Notes under the pieces: model-generated | The model's database searches: none | The model's input: only the letters and a program-made list of their open reading frames with translations | Told to the model about the DNA's origin: nothing | Part shown: positions 9,501 to 18,664 of the stretch, one piece after another | Numbering within the stretch: the first letter of the stretch is position 1 | How the letters are laid out: each line of letters opens with the position of its first letter | DNA from: Paenibacillus glacialis | GTDB taxonomy: Bacteria > Bacillota > Bacilli > Paenibacillales > Paenibacillaceae | Reading direction: 5' to 3' | Assembly: GCF_001637205.1 (NCBI RefSeq) | Contig: NZ_LVJH01000070.1 | Location: 62,001 to 126,000, forward strand | DNA length: 64,000 bases | Translations under genes and position numbers: made by a program

Positions 9501-9764
9501 TTAAAGACCGTAGTAGCTCGTTTTATCCTGGGTATCACTGCTATATTCAGTCTGAATTTCGTTCCGATATGAGCGTTCAATCTTACGTACATAGGAAAGC
9601 CGACGAATGTTCTTAGAAACTTCTTCAGCACGGTCAGCATTTACATACATCGCTACATAATGCATTTTTTTGGATATATAATGAACCGTTCCGTATTTCT
9701 CCAGATTCCGGGCTGCTTTTAAATCATTCACCCAAATAATATATCCTGTTCGTTCCGCAAACAT
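9501..9764 (-). CDS. ylbG: YlbG family protein (DUF2129)
   Basis: 87 residues from the ATG at 9764, which follows GAGGTGG by eight bases. The frame extends 11 codons upstream, but that ATG abuts the end of ylbF and lacks its own site. The sequence FAERTGYIIWVNDLKAA and the central segment KKMHYVAMYVNAD fit the small YlbG/UPF0298 family, whose function is unknown. It follows ylbF on the same strand after 33 bases, the Bacillus order, so the two are probably co-transcribed up to the terminator at 9397-9425. Confidence 0.85.
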   Translation of the reverse strand: MFAERTGYIIWVNDLKAARNLEKYGTVHYISKKMHYVAMYVNADRAEEVSKNIRRLSYVRKIERSYRNEIQTEYSSDTQDKTSYYGL

Positions 9765-9797
9765 CTTCTTTCCACCTCTCTTTCTACAACTTTTCAC

Positions 9798-10232
9798 CTA
9801 ACCGCAAGAACATTTACCACCACTGCTACAACCTTTAGGCTGCGGATCATTGCTAGGCACTTTAATACTATCCGATACCGAGAATGCAATAGTCTCCGAC
9901 ATCTGATGAAGCATATCATCAAGTCTCTTTTCTGCCTTTTGGAAATTCTGAACTTCCTCATACATTTCTAGATCCATTTCCACCGCATGCACCGCATCTT
10001 TAGCTGCATGATAATCAGGGTGAAAATGTCCAAAACGTTGTGTTTCATCAAACAATTCTTTCTTAGCAGCTAATTGCTTAACCAAAGATTGGATGCCCTC
10101 ATGAGCATCAACTTGCCGCTTCCAATATAGATAATCTGACACATCGACAGACTGATTAATCAAATCGCCTAATTCATATGCGTACATCAACACTTGTTGC
10201 ATGTCGACTGATTGTAATTCAGATACGCTCAT
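9798..10232 (-). CDS. ylbF: YlbF/RicF family regulator with C-terminal cysteine cluster
   Basis: 144 residues from the ATG at 10232, chosen because GAGGG lies eight bases upstream; a GTG three codons earlier overlaps that site. In Bacillus, YlbF (RicF) forms the RicA-RicF-RicT complex, which binds 4Fe-4S clusters, assists RNase Y-dependent mRNA processing, and affects competence, biofilm and sporulation. The protein is mostly helical. The last ten residues contain three cysteines (CSSGGKCSC), the likely cluster ligands. The gene is immediately upstream of ylbG, as in Bacillus. Confidence 0.88.
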   Translation of the reverse strand: MSVSELQSVDMQQVLMYAYELGDLINQSVDVSDYLYWKRQVDAHEGIQSLVKQLAAKKELFDETQRFGHFHPDYHAAKDAVHAVEMDLEMYEEVQNFQKAEKRLDDMLHQMSETIAFSVSDSIKVPSNDPQPKGCSSGGKCSCG

Positions 10233-10346
10233 GAACTTCACCCTCTACTCTATAAAAAGTTCTACTGATCTTTCGTAGACTACTCCATCATATCATATCA
10301 ATCACTTCTTATGAAGCGTTTTCCATATCGTGTCATAATGGTTTTA

Positions 10347-12053
10347 TTAGGTGAAATTAGGCACAATCAGCCTCAATTCCTTCCAATCACTTGGAGACAG
10401 TTGAATTCGTTCATATTGCATTACCGCAGGGTTATATACTTCTCCTGAAATCTCATAAGGATTATGGCTCACCTGTAACGGAATAAAATCAACTTCAGAG
10501 CCATCAAGAGATAACTTCACCTTTGTCTTCCAAAGAAGGGCTTGTTCCATCATTTGAATGCCCGTTGAGAAGTGGTAGCTTCTAAATTCCTTAATCCACA
10601 TCTTAGGAATTTGCTCGATACCTTGAAAGAACGATTCAGGTATAGGAATATTATCTTCAACACGAAATGGATGAACACTACAATATTCTTTAATAAAACG
10701 ATGTTTCTCATAAACCCATGTTTCGTTCACGTGTTGTTCTGATAGACTATCCATCATTTCTTCTACTCTCGATGAAGACAAGAATATTTCTGCATGATTC
10801 GTCTCTTTATCCCACTGTCTAAGTGTCAAAGATATATGTTCCGGCACTCCTGTCTCAGCGTATTCCGTCATGAACCTCATGACCTCGTCAATACCCATGC
10901 CCCTTTTAACAGCTTGCGTAATGCTATCCTTCGATAGTCGATATATGGACATGCGGTCACTCTTACGGATATCCGTGAACATCATTAATTTCCAACGTAA
11001 TAAATAGGGGATATCCGGTAATACAATAATGTCGAAATCAGGTTGTACATAAAATCTACCTGTTGGGTTCTCAAGTGGTGTGTTTAAGCTCGCCATATCA
11101 TAATTAAATGCATTCAACACTTCATTAGATGAAATACTCCAACGAAAGCAAATACGATTGCCTGACAACATACCCACATCCATCCAACCAAAACCAGCAA
11201 GAGCACATAACCACGCCTTAGCTTGTATACTCATCTCCACACGATGAGAGCTATCTAACATCTGTTGCTGAGTCATCCAATCTAATAGTGGTTCTATCTC
11301 AACCCAATTACCAGAAAGTAAGGCTGGTTGACAGATCGAACAGCACAAGTGTTGCATTTCGGAATGATATGTTCCATATCGCTCGGTCACTATTTTAACA
11401 AGCACACTTGTCATTTGTTCCGCATTCAAGTTTAGCCACATACACAACGCTTTCTCTTGTACTACGATATACTTAGGCTCTCTCGCTATCAATTTTAAGC
11501 AATGCAGTAAATCTAAAATGATCGCGACATGTAATGGAACATTCTCAGCATTAGTTAATAGTAATGTAAGCTCATTCAAATCCTCTGCCTTTAAATTCAT
11601 TCTTTCTGCAATCTTTTGAATACTTTTCTTATGTACGGTACCTTTAGTTGTAAGTGCTATTTGATCCAGTGCAATGAATACTAGCACATGAAATAGGTCA
11701 AGAACGAGCCCCGGTTTGGCCTCTTTCATAACTAGTACTTCTTCCTTCACTTCTAATAGTTCGTGTGTGTACAAGATTTGGTGAAGCAGCGGTAGCAGAT
11801 CCATTGGGATATAATACAACTGCTCCCCCCATGAATGCTGTTGAGTACGAATATAGCCTCTTTTTCTAAGCACTAGGAACGAAAGAAGATGCTCTGCCCC
11901 ACTGTATCCCTTCACTCGCAACTTCATGAAATTAGCATCATTAAATGACTGACCTGCAAAACTCGCGTAAACTCTTCTCAATATCTCTTGTTCACAAGTA
12001 CTTAGCGAGGATATATCTGTTACGTTTTTAACATATGGTTCATCTAAGTTCAT
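10347..12053 (-). CDS. Helicase-associated protein (XPB/Ssl2 N-terminal-domain-like), partner of the XPB helicase
   Basis: 568 residues, no signal peptide or membrane segment. I place it with the XPB/Ssl2 N-terminal helicase-associated family because of its position and its C-terminal half (about 325-430), where FYVQPDFDIIVLPD is followed by an arginine-rich segment, as in such domains. The N-terminal half looks like winged-helix repeats. Its ATG overlaps the stop codon of the helicase gene (ATGA at 12050-12053), so translation is coupled and the two proteins probably act together. In actinobacteria this domain is fused to, or adjacent to, XPB. The family name is moderately certain, the partnership more so. 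Confidence 0.72.
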   Translation of the reverse strand: MNLDEPYVKNVTDISSLSTCEQEILRRVYASFAGQSFNDANFMKLRVKGYSGAEHLLSFLVLRKRGYIRTQQHSWGEQLYYIPMDLLPLLHQILYTHELLEVKEEVLVMKEAKPGLVLDLFHVLVFIALDQIALTTKGTVHKKSIQKIAERMNLKAEDLNELTLLLTNAENVPLHVAIILDLLHCLKLIAREPKYIVVQEKALCMWLNLNAEQMTSVLVKIVTERYGTYHSEMQHLCCSICQPALLSGNWVEIEPLLDWMTQQQMLDSSHRVEMSIQAKAWLCALAGFGWMDVGMLSGNRICFRWSISSNEVLNAFNYDMASLNTPLENPTGRFYVQPDFDIIVLPDIPYLLRWKLMMFTDIRKSDRMSIYRLSKDSITQAVKRGMGIDEVMRFMTEYAETGVPEHISLTLRQWDKETNHAEIFLSSSRVEEMMDSLSEQHVNETWVYEKHRFIKEYCSVHPFRVEDNIPIPESFFQGIEQIPKMWIKEFRSYHFSTGIQMMEQALLWKTKVKLSLDGSEVDFIPLQVSHNPYEISGEVYNPAVMQYERIQLSPSDWKELRLIVPNFT

Positions 12054-13777
12054 TGGAGGACCGCCCCTCCTTCTGTATAGCTATCTGTAGCCTCTACTCG
12101 CTCAACAGTATCCGGTTGAATCTGAATGGCATATTCATATCCTTGTTCTATAAGAAACATTTGGCGTTGGATCGCAAAATCTTCCTCTTTGCTGTCTTTC
12201 GTCACTAACGTATAGAAATAAGCTCTATTATCTAAGGATTTGGGGCGTAATATTCTACCAAGCCTCTGAGCCTCCTCTTGACGCGATCCAAAGCTTCCCG
12301 ACACTTCAATTGCTACAGATGCATCTGGTAGGTCTACGGCGAAGTTAGCTACTTTAGACACCACAAGAACTCGCACCTCACCTCTTCTAAAAGAATCATA
12401 TAAACCCATTCGCTCCTGCTGCGACATCTTCCCGCTAATAAGTGGGGCCTTGATAGATGCTGCAATCCATTCAAGCTGATCTAAATATTGCCCAATTACG
12501 AGAACACCGGAGTGTGGATGTTGCTGTAAAATGCTAATAATAACAGGTAATTTATCTGGATTCTCTGCTGCAATCCTAAATTTATGTTTACCTTCAGCGC
12601 GGTGATACCTATCCAACATATCATTCGCCATGGACACCCTGATCTCTACACAGTCAACTTTTGCGATCCAACCCTTTAATTCCAGTTGTCTCCAAGGCAT
12701 ATCATAACGTTTCGGCCCTACTAATGAGAATACATCTTGTTCACAACCATCCTCACGGACCAGTGTCGCTGTTAAGCCTAACCGACGTGTCGCCTGAATT
12801 TCTGCCGTCGCACGAAATACGGGTGCTGGTAAAAGATGAACCTCATCATATATAATGAGACCCCATTGCCGTTCATTAAAGAGCTTCATATGTTCAAATT
12901 CACTATCTTTCGTACGCCGATGCGTAAGAATTTGATACGTCGCAACCGTTACAGGCTTAACCTCTTTTTTCTGTCCCGAATATTCACCAATCTCAGCAGA
13001 CACAAGGGTTGTCTTTAACTCTAATTCATCCATCCACTGCCTCACAGACGTTGTATTCGACGTTAAGATCAATGTCTCACATTGCAATCTTTCCATAACA
13101 GCCATGCCAATTACCGTTTTCCCCCCACCACAAGGAAGTACAACCACCCCGCTACCTCCACTGCCAGGTAAGCCTTCAAATGCTTTGACCGCGTCCTTCT
13201 GATAATCTCGCAATTGAAATGCTTGATTCACTCCCTCTTCCTTCCAAGAGAACGATAACCGTTGACCATCATCATAACCAGCCAGATCGAGAATTGGGTA
13301 ACCTAGCCTTGTTAACTCTTGCTTCAACCAACCACGACGAGCTACGTGGAACGCCAATTCTGTCATAGAGATTCGTCGCATATCTAACGTTAGCATTCCC
13401 GTCCGCTGAATGATCTCGTCCATCAGTTGCGAATCCGTACTTTTCAGAATCAGTTGGTAGGGTACATTTAGATCTATTACAAGAGTTAGCTTTCCATATC
13501 GAGAGACAAGATCTCGAATATCCTGAATTAATCCTAATGGAACATCCCAGCGTGACATCGAGTGAAGACTATCCATAACCATTGTGGCAGACCATCCCAG
13601 TGCAGCAGCATTCCATAAAGAGAGTGGCGTAATTCTATACGTATGAAATGAGGAAGGACTCTTCACTAATTCTGCAAAACAGGAAAGCTGTTCGCGTGCC
13701 TCCTCAAATGCATCATGTCCGCATTCGAGCAACACCATTCGATCATGTTGCACAATACATGGCTTACTGTTATCCAT
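12050..13777 (-). CDS. XPB-type DEAD/DEAH-box DNA helicase
   Basis: 575 residues from the ATG at 13777, which has GGGAGG five to seven bases upstream; an earlier in-frame ATG at 13852 has no such site. Superfamily 2 motifs are in order: Walker A PCGGGKT, the DEVH box, LTATLVREDG containing the RED motif typical of XPB, and motif VI in EEAQRLGRILRPK. The N terminus carries a damage-recognition-like region before the helicase core. XPB enzymes open DNA in repair and transcription; the bacterial role is little studied. It forms a coupled operon with the 10347-12053 gene. Confidence 0.9.
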   Translation of the reverse strand: MDNSKPCIVQHDRMVLLECGHDAFEEAREQLSCFAELVKSPSSFHTYRITPLSLWNAAALGWSATMVMDSLHSMSRWDVPLGLIQDIRDLVSRYGKLTLVIDLNVPYQLILKSTDSQLMDEIIQRTGMLTLDMRRISMTELAFHVARRGWLKQELTRLGYPILDLAGYDDGQRLSFSWKEEGVNQAFQLRDYQKDAVKAFEGLPGSGGSGVVVLPCGGGKTVIGMAVMERLQCETLILTSNTTSVRQWMDELELKTTLVSAEIGEYSGQKKEVKPVTVATYQILTHRRTKDSEFEHMKLFNERQWGLIIYDEVHLLPAPVFRATAEIQATRRLGLTATLVREDGCEQDVFSLVGPKRYDMPWRQLELKGWIAKVDCVEIRVSMANDMLDRYHRAEGKHKFRIAAENPDKLPVIISILQQHPHSGVLVIGQYLDQLEWIAASIKAPLISGKMSQQERMGLYDSFRRGEVRVLVVSKVANFAVDLPDASVAIEVSGSFGSRQEEAQRLGRILRPKSLDNRAYFYTLVTKDSKEEDFAIQRQMFLIEQGYEYAIQIQPDTVERVEATDSYTEGGAVLQ

Positions 13778-13911
13778 GACTACCTCCCTCTCTAAAATGT
13801 GAATCGTATCAAACTTATGTGACTCCTCAATCGCGAAAAAGTCCATCTCCATAACGTGCTAGAGATGAACTTCTTGTTATAGCTTTTCCCAAATCAGAGA
13901 GGATCATGCAA

Positions 13912-13957
13912 TATAAAACAAACTGAGCTCCTATTACTAGGAATCTCAGTTTGTTTG
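13912..13957 (-). terminator. Terminator of the M20 amidohydrolase gene
   Basis: Twelve-base stem (13916-13927 with 13945-13956), continued by an inner TCCTA/TAGGA stem, with TTTTAT following on the minus strand. Confidence 0.85.
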
Positions 13958-13973
13958 CATTTCATAACTACGA

Positions 13974-15146
13974 CTACGACGAATGTGATTCAACCATAGC
14001 TACGATCATTTTGACCCCGTCACGCATTGCCGCTTCATCAAAGTCAAAGAGAGCATGATGATGGGGGTAGTCCATCCCTCTGTCCTTGTTACCCGCCCCT
14101 ATAAACATGAAGCATCCAGGCACTTGTTGTACATAATATGCGAAATCCTCTGCAGGCATAAGTTTAGGCAATGTCTGAACACACTCAGTTGCGTATATTT
14201 TCAATGCTTCATCAAAGAAACGCTGCACTTCGTAAGCATCATTCACAAGCGGAGGATATCCCATGACATAGTCTACCGTTGCTTCTGCACCATAGGCTTG
14301 AGCTGTAAGTGATGCCATTGATTCAATTCTTTGTCGAATAAGCCCCCTCGTTTGCTCATCAAAGGTTCGGACCGTGCCTGTAATTTGACACTTTTCTGCA
14401 ATCACATTCTGAGCTGTCCCACCTTTAATCGTTCCTACGGTCACAACAGCTGGTAGAAGCGGATCAACAGAACGACTGACGATACTTTGTAATTGCATCA
14501 CAAGAGCTGAACCCGCTACGATACTATCAATGGTCACATGAGGGACCCCTCCATGACCACCTTTTCCAATAATATCAATAAAAAATTCATCAGCCGCCGC
14601 CATAAACGGACCTGCAGCACTCCCAACAGTTCCTACCGGAAGGGGTGTCCACAAATGAAGACCATAAATAACATCTACGCCTTGCAAGACACCACTCTTA
14701 ATCATACCTTGTGCTCCGCCAGGACACACTTCCTCTGCCGGTTGAAATATAAATATGAGTTCTCCTCGAAGTTGACTTCTATGATAGCTAAAGTAAGTCG
14801 CCACACCCAGCAGTATGGAGGTGTGACCGTCGTGCCCACACGCATGCATAACGCCGTTCACTTCAGATGCATATTCACACTGCTTCTCATCTTGAATCGG
14901 AAGGGCATCCATATCTGCACGCAGAGCAATCTTCCTTCCTGGCTGTTCTCCTTTAAGAGAAGCAACCACTCCGTACCCTCCTCCGAAGTTCTTCTGCACT
15001 TCTATTCCAAGATCACGTAATGTGGTCGCCACGAATTCGGATGTATTCTTTTCTTGATAAGACAACTCCGGATGAGCGTGCAAATACCTTCTCCACGCGA
15101 TCATTTTAAGCTGTATTTCGTTTAGAAGCCTATCGTCAATCATCAT
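13974..15146 (-). CDS. M20 family metallo-amidohydrolase (N-acyl-L-amino acid / hippurate hydrolase type)
   Basis: 390 residues from the ATG at 15146, six bases after GGAG; an ATG four codons earlier is the alternative. The enzyme would remove an acyl group from an N-acylated amino acid in the cytoplasm using two metal ions. Seen in order: RRYLHAHPELSYQE near the N terminus, LRADMDALP, the metal ligands in MHACGHDGH, QPAEE with the general-base glutamate, a dimerisation insert with GGHGGVPH, and the C-terminal MPAEDFAYY and HHALFDFDE. This is the AmaA/YhaA subgroup. The true substrate cannot be read from sequence. It appears monocistronic. Confidence 0.9.
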   Translation of the reverse strand: MMIDDRLLNEIQLKMIAWRRYLHAHPELSYQEKNTSEFVATTLRDLGIEVQKNFGGGYGVVASLKGEQPGRKIALRADMDALPIQDEKQCEYASEVNGVMHACGHDGHTSILLGVATYFSYHRSQLRGELIFIFQPAEEVCPGGAQGMIKSGVLQGVDVIYGLHLWTPLPVGTVGSAAGPFMAAADEFFIDIIGKGGHGGVPHVTIDSIVAGSALVMQLQSIVSRSVDPLLPAVVTVGTIKGGTAQNVIAEKCQITGTVRTFDEQTRGLIRQRIESMASLTAQAYGAEATVDYVMGYPPLVNDAYEVQRFFDEALKIYATECVQTLPKLMPAEDFAYYVQQVPGCFMFIGAGNKDRGMDYPHHHALFDFDEAAMRDGVKMIVAMVESHSS

Positions 15147-15322
15147 AATCCGCTCCATTTCGGGATGTCTAGTCCAAGTTCCACCCTTATCTTGTTTCTA
15201 TTGTATCAGAAATGGCTTCGGAGTGGGCATTCACCACTAGACTCTTGCTTGCACAAGTTCCCGAAACATAATATCATGAATAAAGAACTTTAGAGGTTAA
15301 CGAATAAGGAGATGAATAAGCG

Positions 15323-15670
15323 ATGATTATTGAGAATTCAGGACTAGATGGTCTAAAGTGTGACCTAGCTTATATGGATGAATCAGCAGAAAAATCGGGG
15401 TTTTTCCGGTGGCAATGGGAATATTATCGCGCTACATACGAATATAAAATTGAGGATGCGAACAACAAGGAAGAATATTTCGTACGTATTAATACACGCG
15501 CGATTGAGGGCAAATTAGAAAAACCCGATACCATTCTTGCTGTAGAAGCTGTATACATGGGTAAAGGTACATTTCCTCATGGACTGGATTATGAAGCACA
15601 GATTCCTGGGCCTATTCAAGCGATTGCAAATAAAAAATTGAGCCAATTCAAAGCAATACTTGAAGCCTAA
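15323..15670 (+). CDS. YugN-like family protein
   Basis: 115 residues, cytoplasmic. The N-terminal MIIENSGLDGLKCDLAYMDE and the central FFRWQWEYYRATYEYK region match my memory of the YugN-like family of Bacillus, whose function is unknown. AAGGAG lies 12 bases before the ATG. The ftsW-like gene starts 15 bases after the stop, so the two are probably one operon. Confidence 0.75.
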   Translation: MIIENSGLDGLKCDLAYMDESAEKSGFFRWQWEYYRATYEYKIEDANNKEEYFVRINTRAIEGKLEKPDTILAVEAVYMGKGTFPHGLDYEAQIPGPIQAIANKKLSQFKAILEA

Positions 15671-15685
15671 TATGGTATTACTGCT

Positions 15686-16906
15686 ATGAAGGAAAATAAG
15701 CCCCAGCCCAAGAAGGGGACGCCCGATTTCCAGTTACTTATCCTTACATTACTACTTGTAGGTTTTGGTCTCGTTATGGTTTTTAGTGCTAGCTCGAGTC
15801 TAGCCGTTGCCAATGAGAAATTTAACAATGATGCTCTCTGGTTCACGAAGCGCCAGTTCGTATCCGTTACTCTCGGTATCTTTCTTATGTTTATCACTAT
15901 GAATATTCCGTATAACAAGTATAAAAAATTGTTTATCCCATTTTTTATTGTGACGATTCTCATGCTGATTCTAGTACCTTATATAGGAATCTCCCAGAAT
16001 GGTGCTAGAAGCTGGTTCCGTCTCGGACCGGTCAGTATCCAACCCACTGAGTTCGCTAAGCTTGCAACCATACTCTATCTTGCCGCTCTGATTACCAAAA
16101 AGGGTGAGCGATTACGTGATCTCAAAAAAGGATTTATTCCTGTTATCATGATTGCTGGAGGCGTTGTGGGGCTCATCATGTTGCAACCCGATTTTGGTTC
16201 TTCTATGATTCTCGTCGGCACCTGTGGTCTTATTATCTATGCAGGTGGAGCTAGCATGAAACATATCTTGGGCTCTATCGGATTATTTATTCTAGGTGCT
16301 GGTCTTGTACTTGGTGTGAGTACACTGATTGACTCTTTTTCTAACACAGATACTCCAACTACTGTCAATCAGAACTATAAGAAGGATCGCATCGCTGTTT
16401 TCTTAGATCCATGGGAAGACGAGGATGGCTCAGGCTACAATCTTATTCAATCCTTAACCGCTATTGGGCAAGGAGGTTTCACCGGATCTGGATTTGGTCA
16501 AAGCATTCAGAAACTTCATTATCTCCCGAATTCATACAATGACTTTATCTTTGCTGTCATAGGTGAGGAATTTGGATTTATCGGTACTGCATTCTTTCTC
16601 CTATTCTACTTATATTTTATTTGGCGAGGCATTTTGATTTCACTTCGATGTCCCGACCCATTCGGAACGTTAGTTGGGATCGGAGTTATGGGACTCATAT
16701 CCATTCAAGCTTTTATTAATATCGGTGGAGTTACTCAGACCATACCATTAACTGGGGTTACCCTACCTTTCATTAGTTACGGCGGTTCATCTACTCTCGT
16801 CATGTTAATGAGCATGGGTATTCTATTGAGCATTTCCCGTGAAAGCAACAAACCTATGAAACAGGAATATATTAAATCACAAAAAGACTACCGGGCATCC
16901 CGATAG
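15686..16906 (+). CDS. ftsW: FtsW/RodA/SpoVE family peptidoglycan glycosyltransferase
   Basis: 406 residues, about ten transmembrane segments. SEDS proteins polymerise lipid II into glycan strands with a partner class B PBP. Visible are the conserved GxGLVMVFSASS in TM1, GARSWFRLG with QPTEFAK (the region with the catalytic Asp/Glu loops), LQPDFGSS, the large extracellular loop (about 215-265) with DRIAVFLDPW and GSGFGQS, and the C-terminal GVTLPFISYGGSS. ylaN lies nearby, as in Bacillus, which favours FtsW over SpoVE, but the paralogue is not certain. The stop codon lies inside the terminator stem. Confidence 0.88.
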   Translation: MKENKPQPKKGTPDFQLLILTLLLVGFGLVMVFSASSSLAVANEKFNNDALWFTKRQFVSVTLGIFLMFITMNIPYNKYKKLFIPFFIVTILMLILVPYIGISQNGARSWFRLGPVSIQPTEFAKLATILYLAALITKKGERLRDLKKGFIPVIMIAGGVVGLIMLQPDFGSSMILVGTCGLIIYAGGASMKHILGSIGLFILGAGLVLGVSTLIDSFSNTDTPTTVNQNYKKDRIAVFLDPWEDEDGSGYNLIQSLTAIGQGGFTGSGFGQSIQKLHYLPNSYNDFIFAVIGEEFGFIGTAFFLLFYLYFIWRGILISLRCPDPFGTLVGIGVMGLISIQAFINIGGVTQTIPLTGVTLPFISYGGSSTLVMLMSMGILLSISRESNKPMKQEYIKSQKDYRASR

Positions 16907-16917
16907 TCTTTTTGTTT
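16880..16917. terminator. Terminator overlapping the ftsW stop codon, shared with the Asp23 gene
   Basis: Arms 16880-16890 and 16904-16914 with an inner CGGG-cat-CCCG stem. The ftsW stop TAG is at 16904-16906, so the left arm is coding sequence. T-runs follow on both strands, and the minus-strand Asp23 gene ends 28 bases away. Confidence 0.88.
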
Positions 16918-16941
16918 ATTGAATCAAGTTGTAATCAAACA

Positions 16942-17328
16942 TTATTTAGTGCGAATAACTAAATCTTCAATCTCATCATCTTTAAAGGCAACGCCTTCGA
17001 CTTTGACATTAACTTCAACCACTTGTAGACCCGACATACTCTCTACAGCTTCACGAACATTTTGCTGCAACATACGACATACTTCATGTATAGGTGTCTC
17101 ATAGAGTACGATAATACGCAAATCGATAGCAGCCTCTAGCTGCCCCACCTCTACCGTGACCCCTTTTTGAACATTCTTACCACTAAGACGCTTAGCCCAT
17201 CCTTCGGATAGCCCTCCAGACATTGCAGCAATACCTGGTGTTTCAAGCGCTGCCATGCCGGCAATTTTCGAGACGACATCATTCGAAATTCGTATATTTC
17301 CCATTTCCAGTTGAAGTTGTTCCGTCAT
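16942..17328 (-). CDS. Asp23/Gls24 family envelope stress protein
   Basis: 128 residues from the ATG at 17328, seven bases after AAGGAGGG; an ATG two codons earlier abuts the ribosome site. The core of the Asp23 fold is clear: GNIRISNDVVSKIAGMAALE, then a TPGIAAMSGG segment, GVTVEVGQLEAAIDLRI and a C-terminal VVEVNVKVEGV strand. Family members are abundant cytoplasmic or membrane-associated proteins linked to cell-envelope homeostasis or alkaline shock; the biochemical role is unknown. The gene stands alone. Confidence 0.88.
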   Translation of the reverse strand: MTEQLQLEMGNIRISNDVVSKIAGMAALETPGIAAMSGGLSEGWAKRLSGKNVQKGVTVEVGQLEAAIDLRIIVLYETPIHEVCRMLQQNVREAVESMSGLQVVEVNVKVEGVAFKDDEIEDLVIRTK

Positions 17329-17408
17329 GCCCATCCCTCCTTATACCTCATTAATCGTAATTGTAAATCCAAAAGGAACTAAATGCAAATAGTCATTCAC
17401 AAAAATTG

Positions 17409-17437
17409 TTTACAGTAAGCCATTAAATGGGTATATT
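17409..17437 (+). promoter_or_regulatory. Sigma-A promoter of the Ca2+/H+ exchanger gene
   Basis: TTTACA (17409-17414), 17-base spacer, TATATT (17432-17437); the start codon follows about 44 bases later. Confidence 0.65.
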
Positions 17438-17480
17438 TTATAAGAATTTGAAAATACATAACTTATAGAGGTGTCTAATA

Positions 17481-18551
17481 ATGAGAAACTGGATTAGTCC
17501 GTCCCTGCTTGTCATCACATTTATTCTAAGTGCATTAGGTCACTATGCTGGTTGGGATCCCACCCTCCAATTCATATTGTCCGCCATTGCCGTTATTTTC
17601 GTCGCGGGATTTCTAGGCAAAGCGACCGAAAATGTTGCTCATTATGCGGGTCAACGACTCGGAGGGTTTCTAAATGCTACATTCGGGAATGCTGCCGAAC
17701 TAATCATTGCGATTTTCCTAGTAAGAGAGGGTCTATACGATATGGTAAAAGCCAGCTTAACTGGATCTATCATCGGTAACCTTCTTCTAGTTCTTGGGCT
17801 TAGTCTCTTCGCTGGAGGATTGAAATTCAAAGTACAGAATTTCAATGTTACTCTTGCCGGACTGAACGGTTCTCTCATGATCGTAGCTGTTATCGCCTTG
17901 TTTATTCCCGCTGTTTTCTTAAACACGCATTCCATTACGGCGAGCGAAACAACAACTCTCAGCTTAGTGGTAGCGGGAATTCTTATCTTTTCCTACATCG
18001 CTTGGCTCTTATTCTCTATGATCACGCACAAAAAGTATTTATCCGATGTCGCAGATGCATCACAGGGAGAACTTCCTCATGGACATGAAACTCATTGGTC
18101 TAAACGTAAATCCATCGTGTTCCTCATATTAGCAACGGTCATGGTGGCGTTTGTAAGTGAATGGATGGTGGGTACACTTGATACCATAACCGCACGCTTT
18201 GGCCTTAGTGAGATATTCGTAGGTGCCTTCTTAGTGGCGATTATCGGGAATGCAGCCGAACATAGTGCAGCGATCCTACTAGCTATGAAGAACAAGATCG
18301 GTGCTTCTGTTGAAATCGCCGTAGGAAGCAGCTTACAGATTGCGCTGTTCGTAGCGCCTGTACTCGTCTTCGTCAGTTATTTCACCGGAAATACGATGGA
18401 TATTGTGTTCACTACCATTGAATTAGTCGCCATTGGGGTATCTGTATTCATTGCGAAATCCATTATCCAAGATGGTTCAACCAACTGGTATGAAGGGCTT
18501 CTACTTTTAGTCGTATACATTATACTAGGTGTCTCCTTTTATTTGGTTTAA
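17481..18551 (+). CDS. cax: Calcium/proton exchanger (CaCA family, Cax type)
   Basis: 356 residues, about 11 membrane segments. It would expel Ca2+ from the cell in exchange for protons. The two alpha repeats that form the ion site are clear: GNAAE at 69-73 in the first half and GNAAEH at 256-261 in the second, each with a following serine-rich helix (ASLTGSIIGN and ASVEIAVGSS). A short acidic/histidine loop (about 187-208) joins the halves. It resembles YfkE of Bacillus. The ATG follows AGAGGTG, and a promoter is visible upstream. This is a second calcium exporter besides the P-type ATPase at 2814-5612. Confidence 0.93.
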   Translation: MRNWISPSLLVITFILSALGHYAGWDPTLQFILSAIAVIFVAGFLGKATENVAHYAGQRLGGFLNATFGNAAELIIAIFLVREGLYDMVKASLTGSIIGNLLLVLGLSLFAGGLKFKVQNFNVTLAGLNGSLMIVAVIALFIPAVFLNTHSITASETTTLSLVVAGILIFSYIAWLLFSMITHKKYLSDVADASQGELPHGHETHWSKRKSIVFLILATVMVAFVSEWMVGTLDTITARFGLSEIFVGAFLVAIIGNAAEHSAAILLAMKNKIGASVEIAVGSSLQIALFVAPVLVFVSYFTGNTMDIVFTTIELVAIGVSVFIAKSIIQDGSTNWYEGLLLLVVYIILGVSFYLV

Positions 18552-18600
18552 ACACGAAATACTATGAATAGATGACCGCTACACTACTTTCATTAAATCA

Positions 18601-18635
18601 AAAAAATGCATGTCCGATAATCGGCATGCATTTTT
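18601..18635. terminator. Bidirectional terminator between cax and ylaN
   Basis: Stem AATGCATG-CCGAT with ATCGG-CATGCATT, flanked by A-run and T-run, so it works on both strands between convergent genes. Confidence 0.88.
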
Positions 18636-18664
18636 AAATTCTATGTATGCCTGTAGTTCACAGG

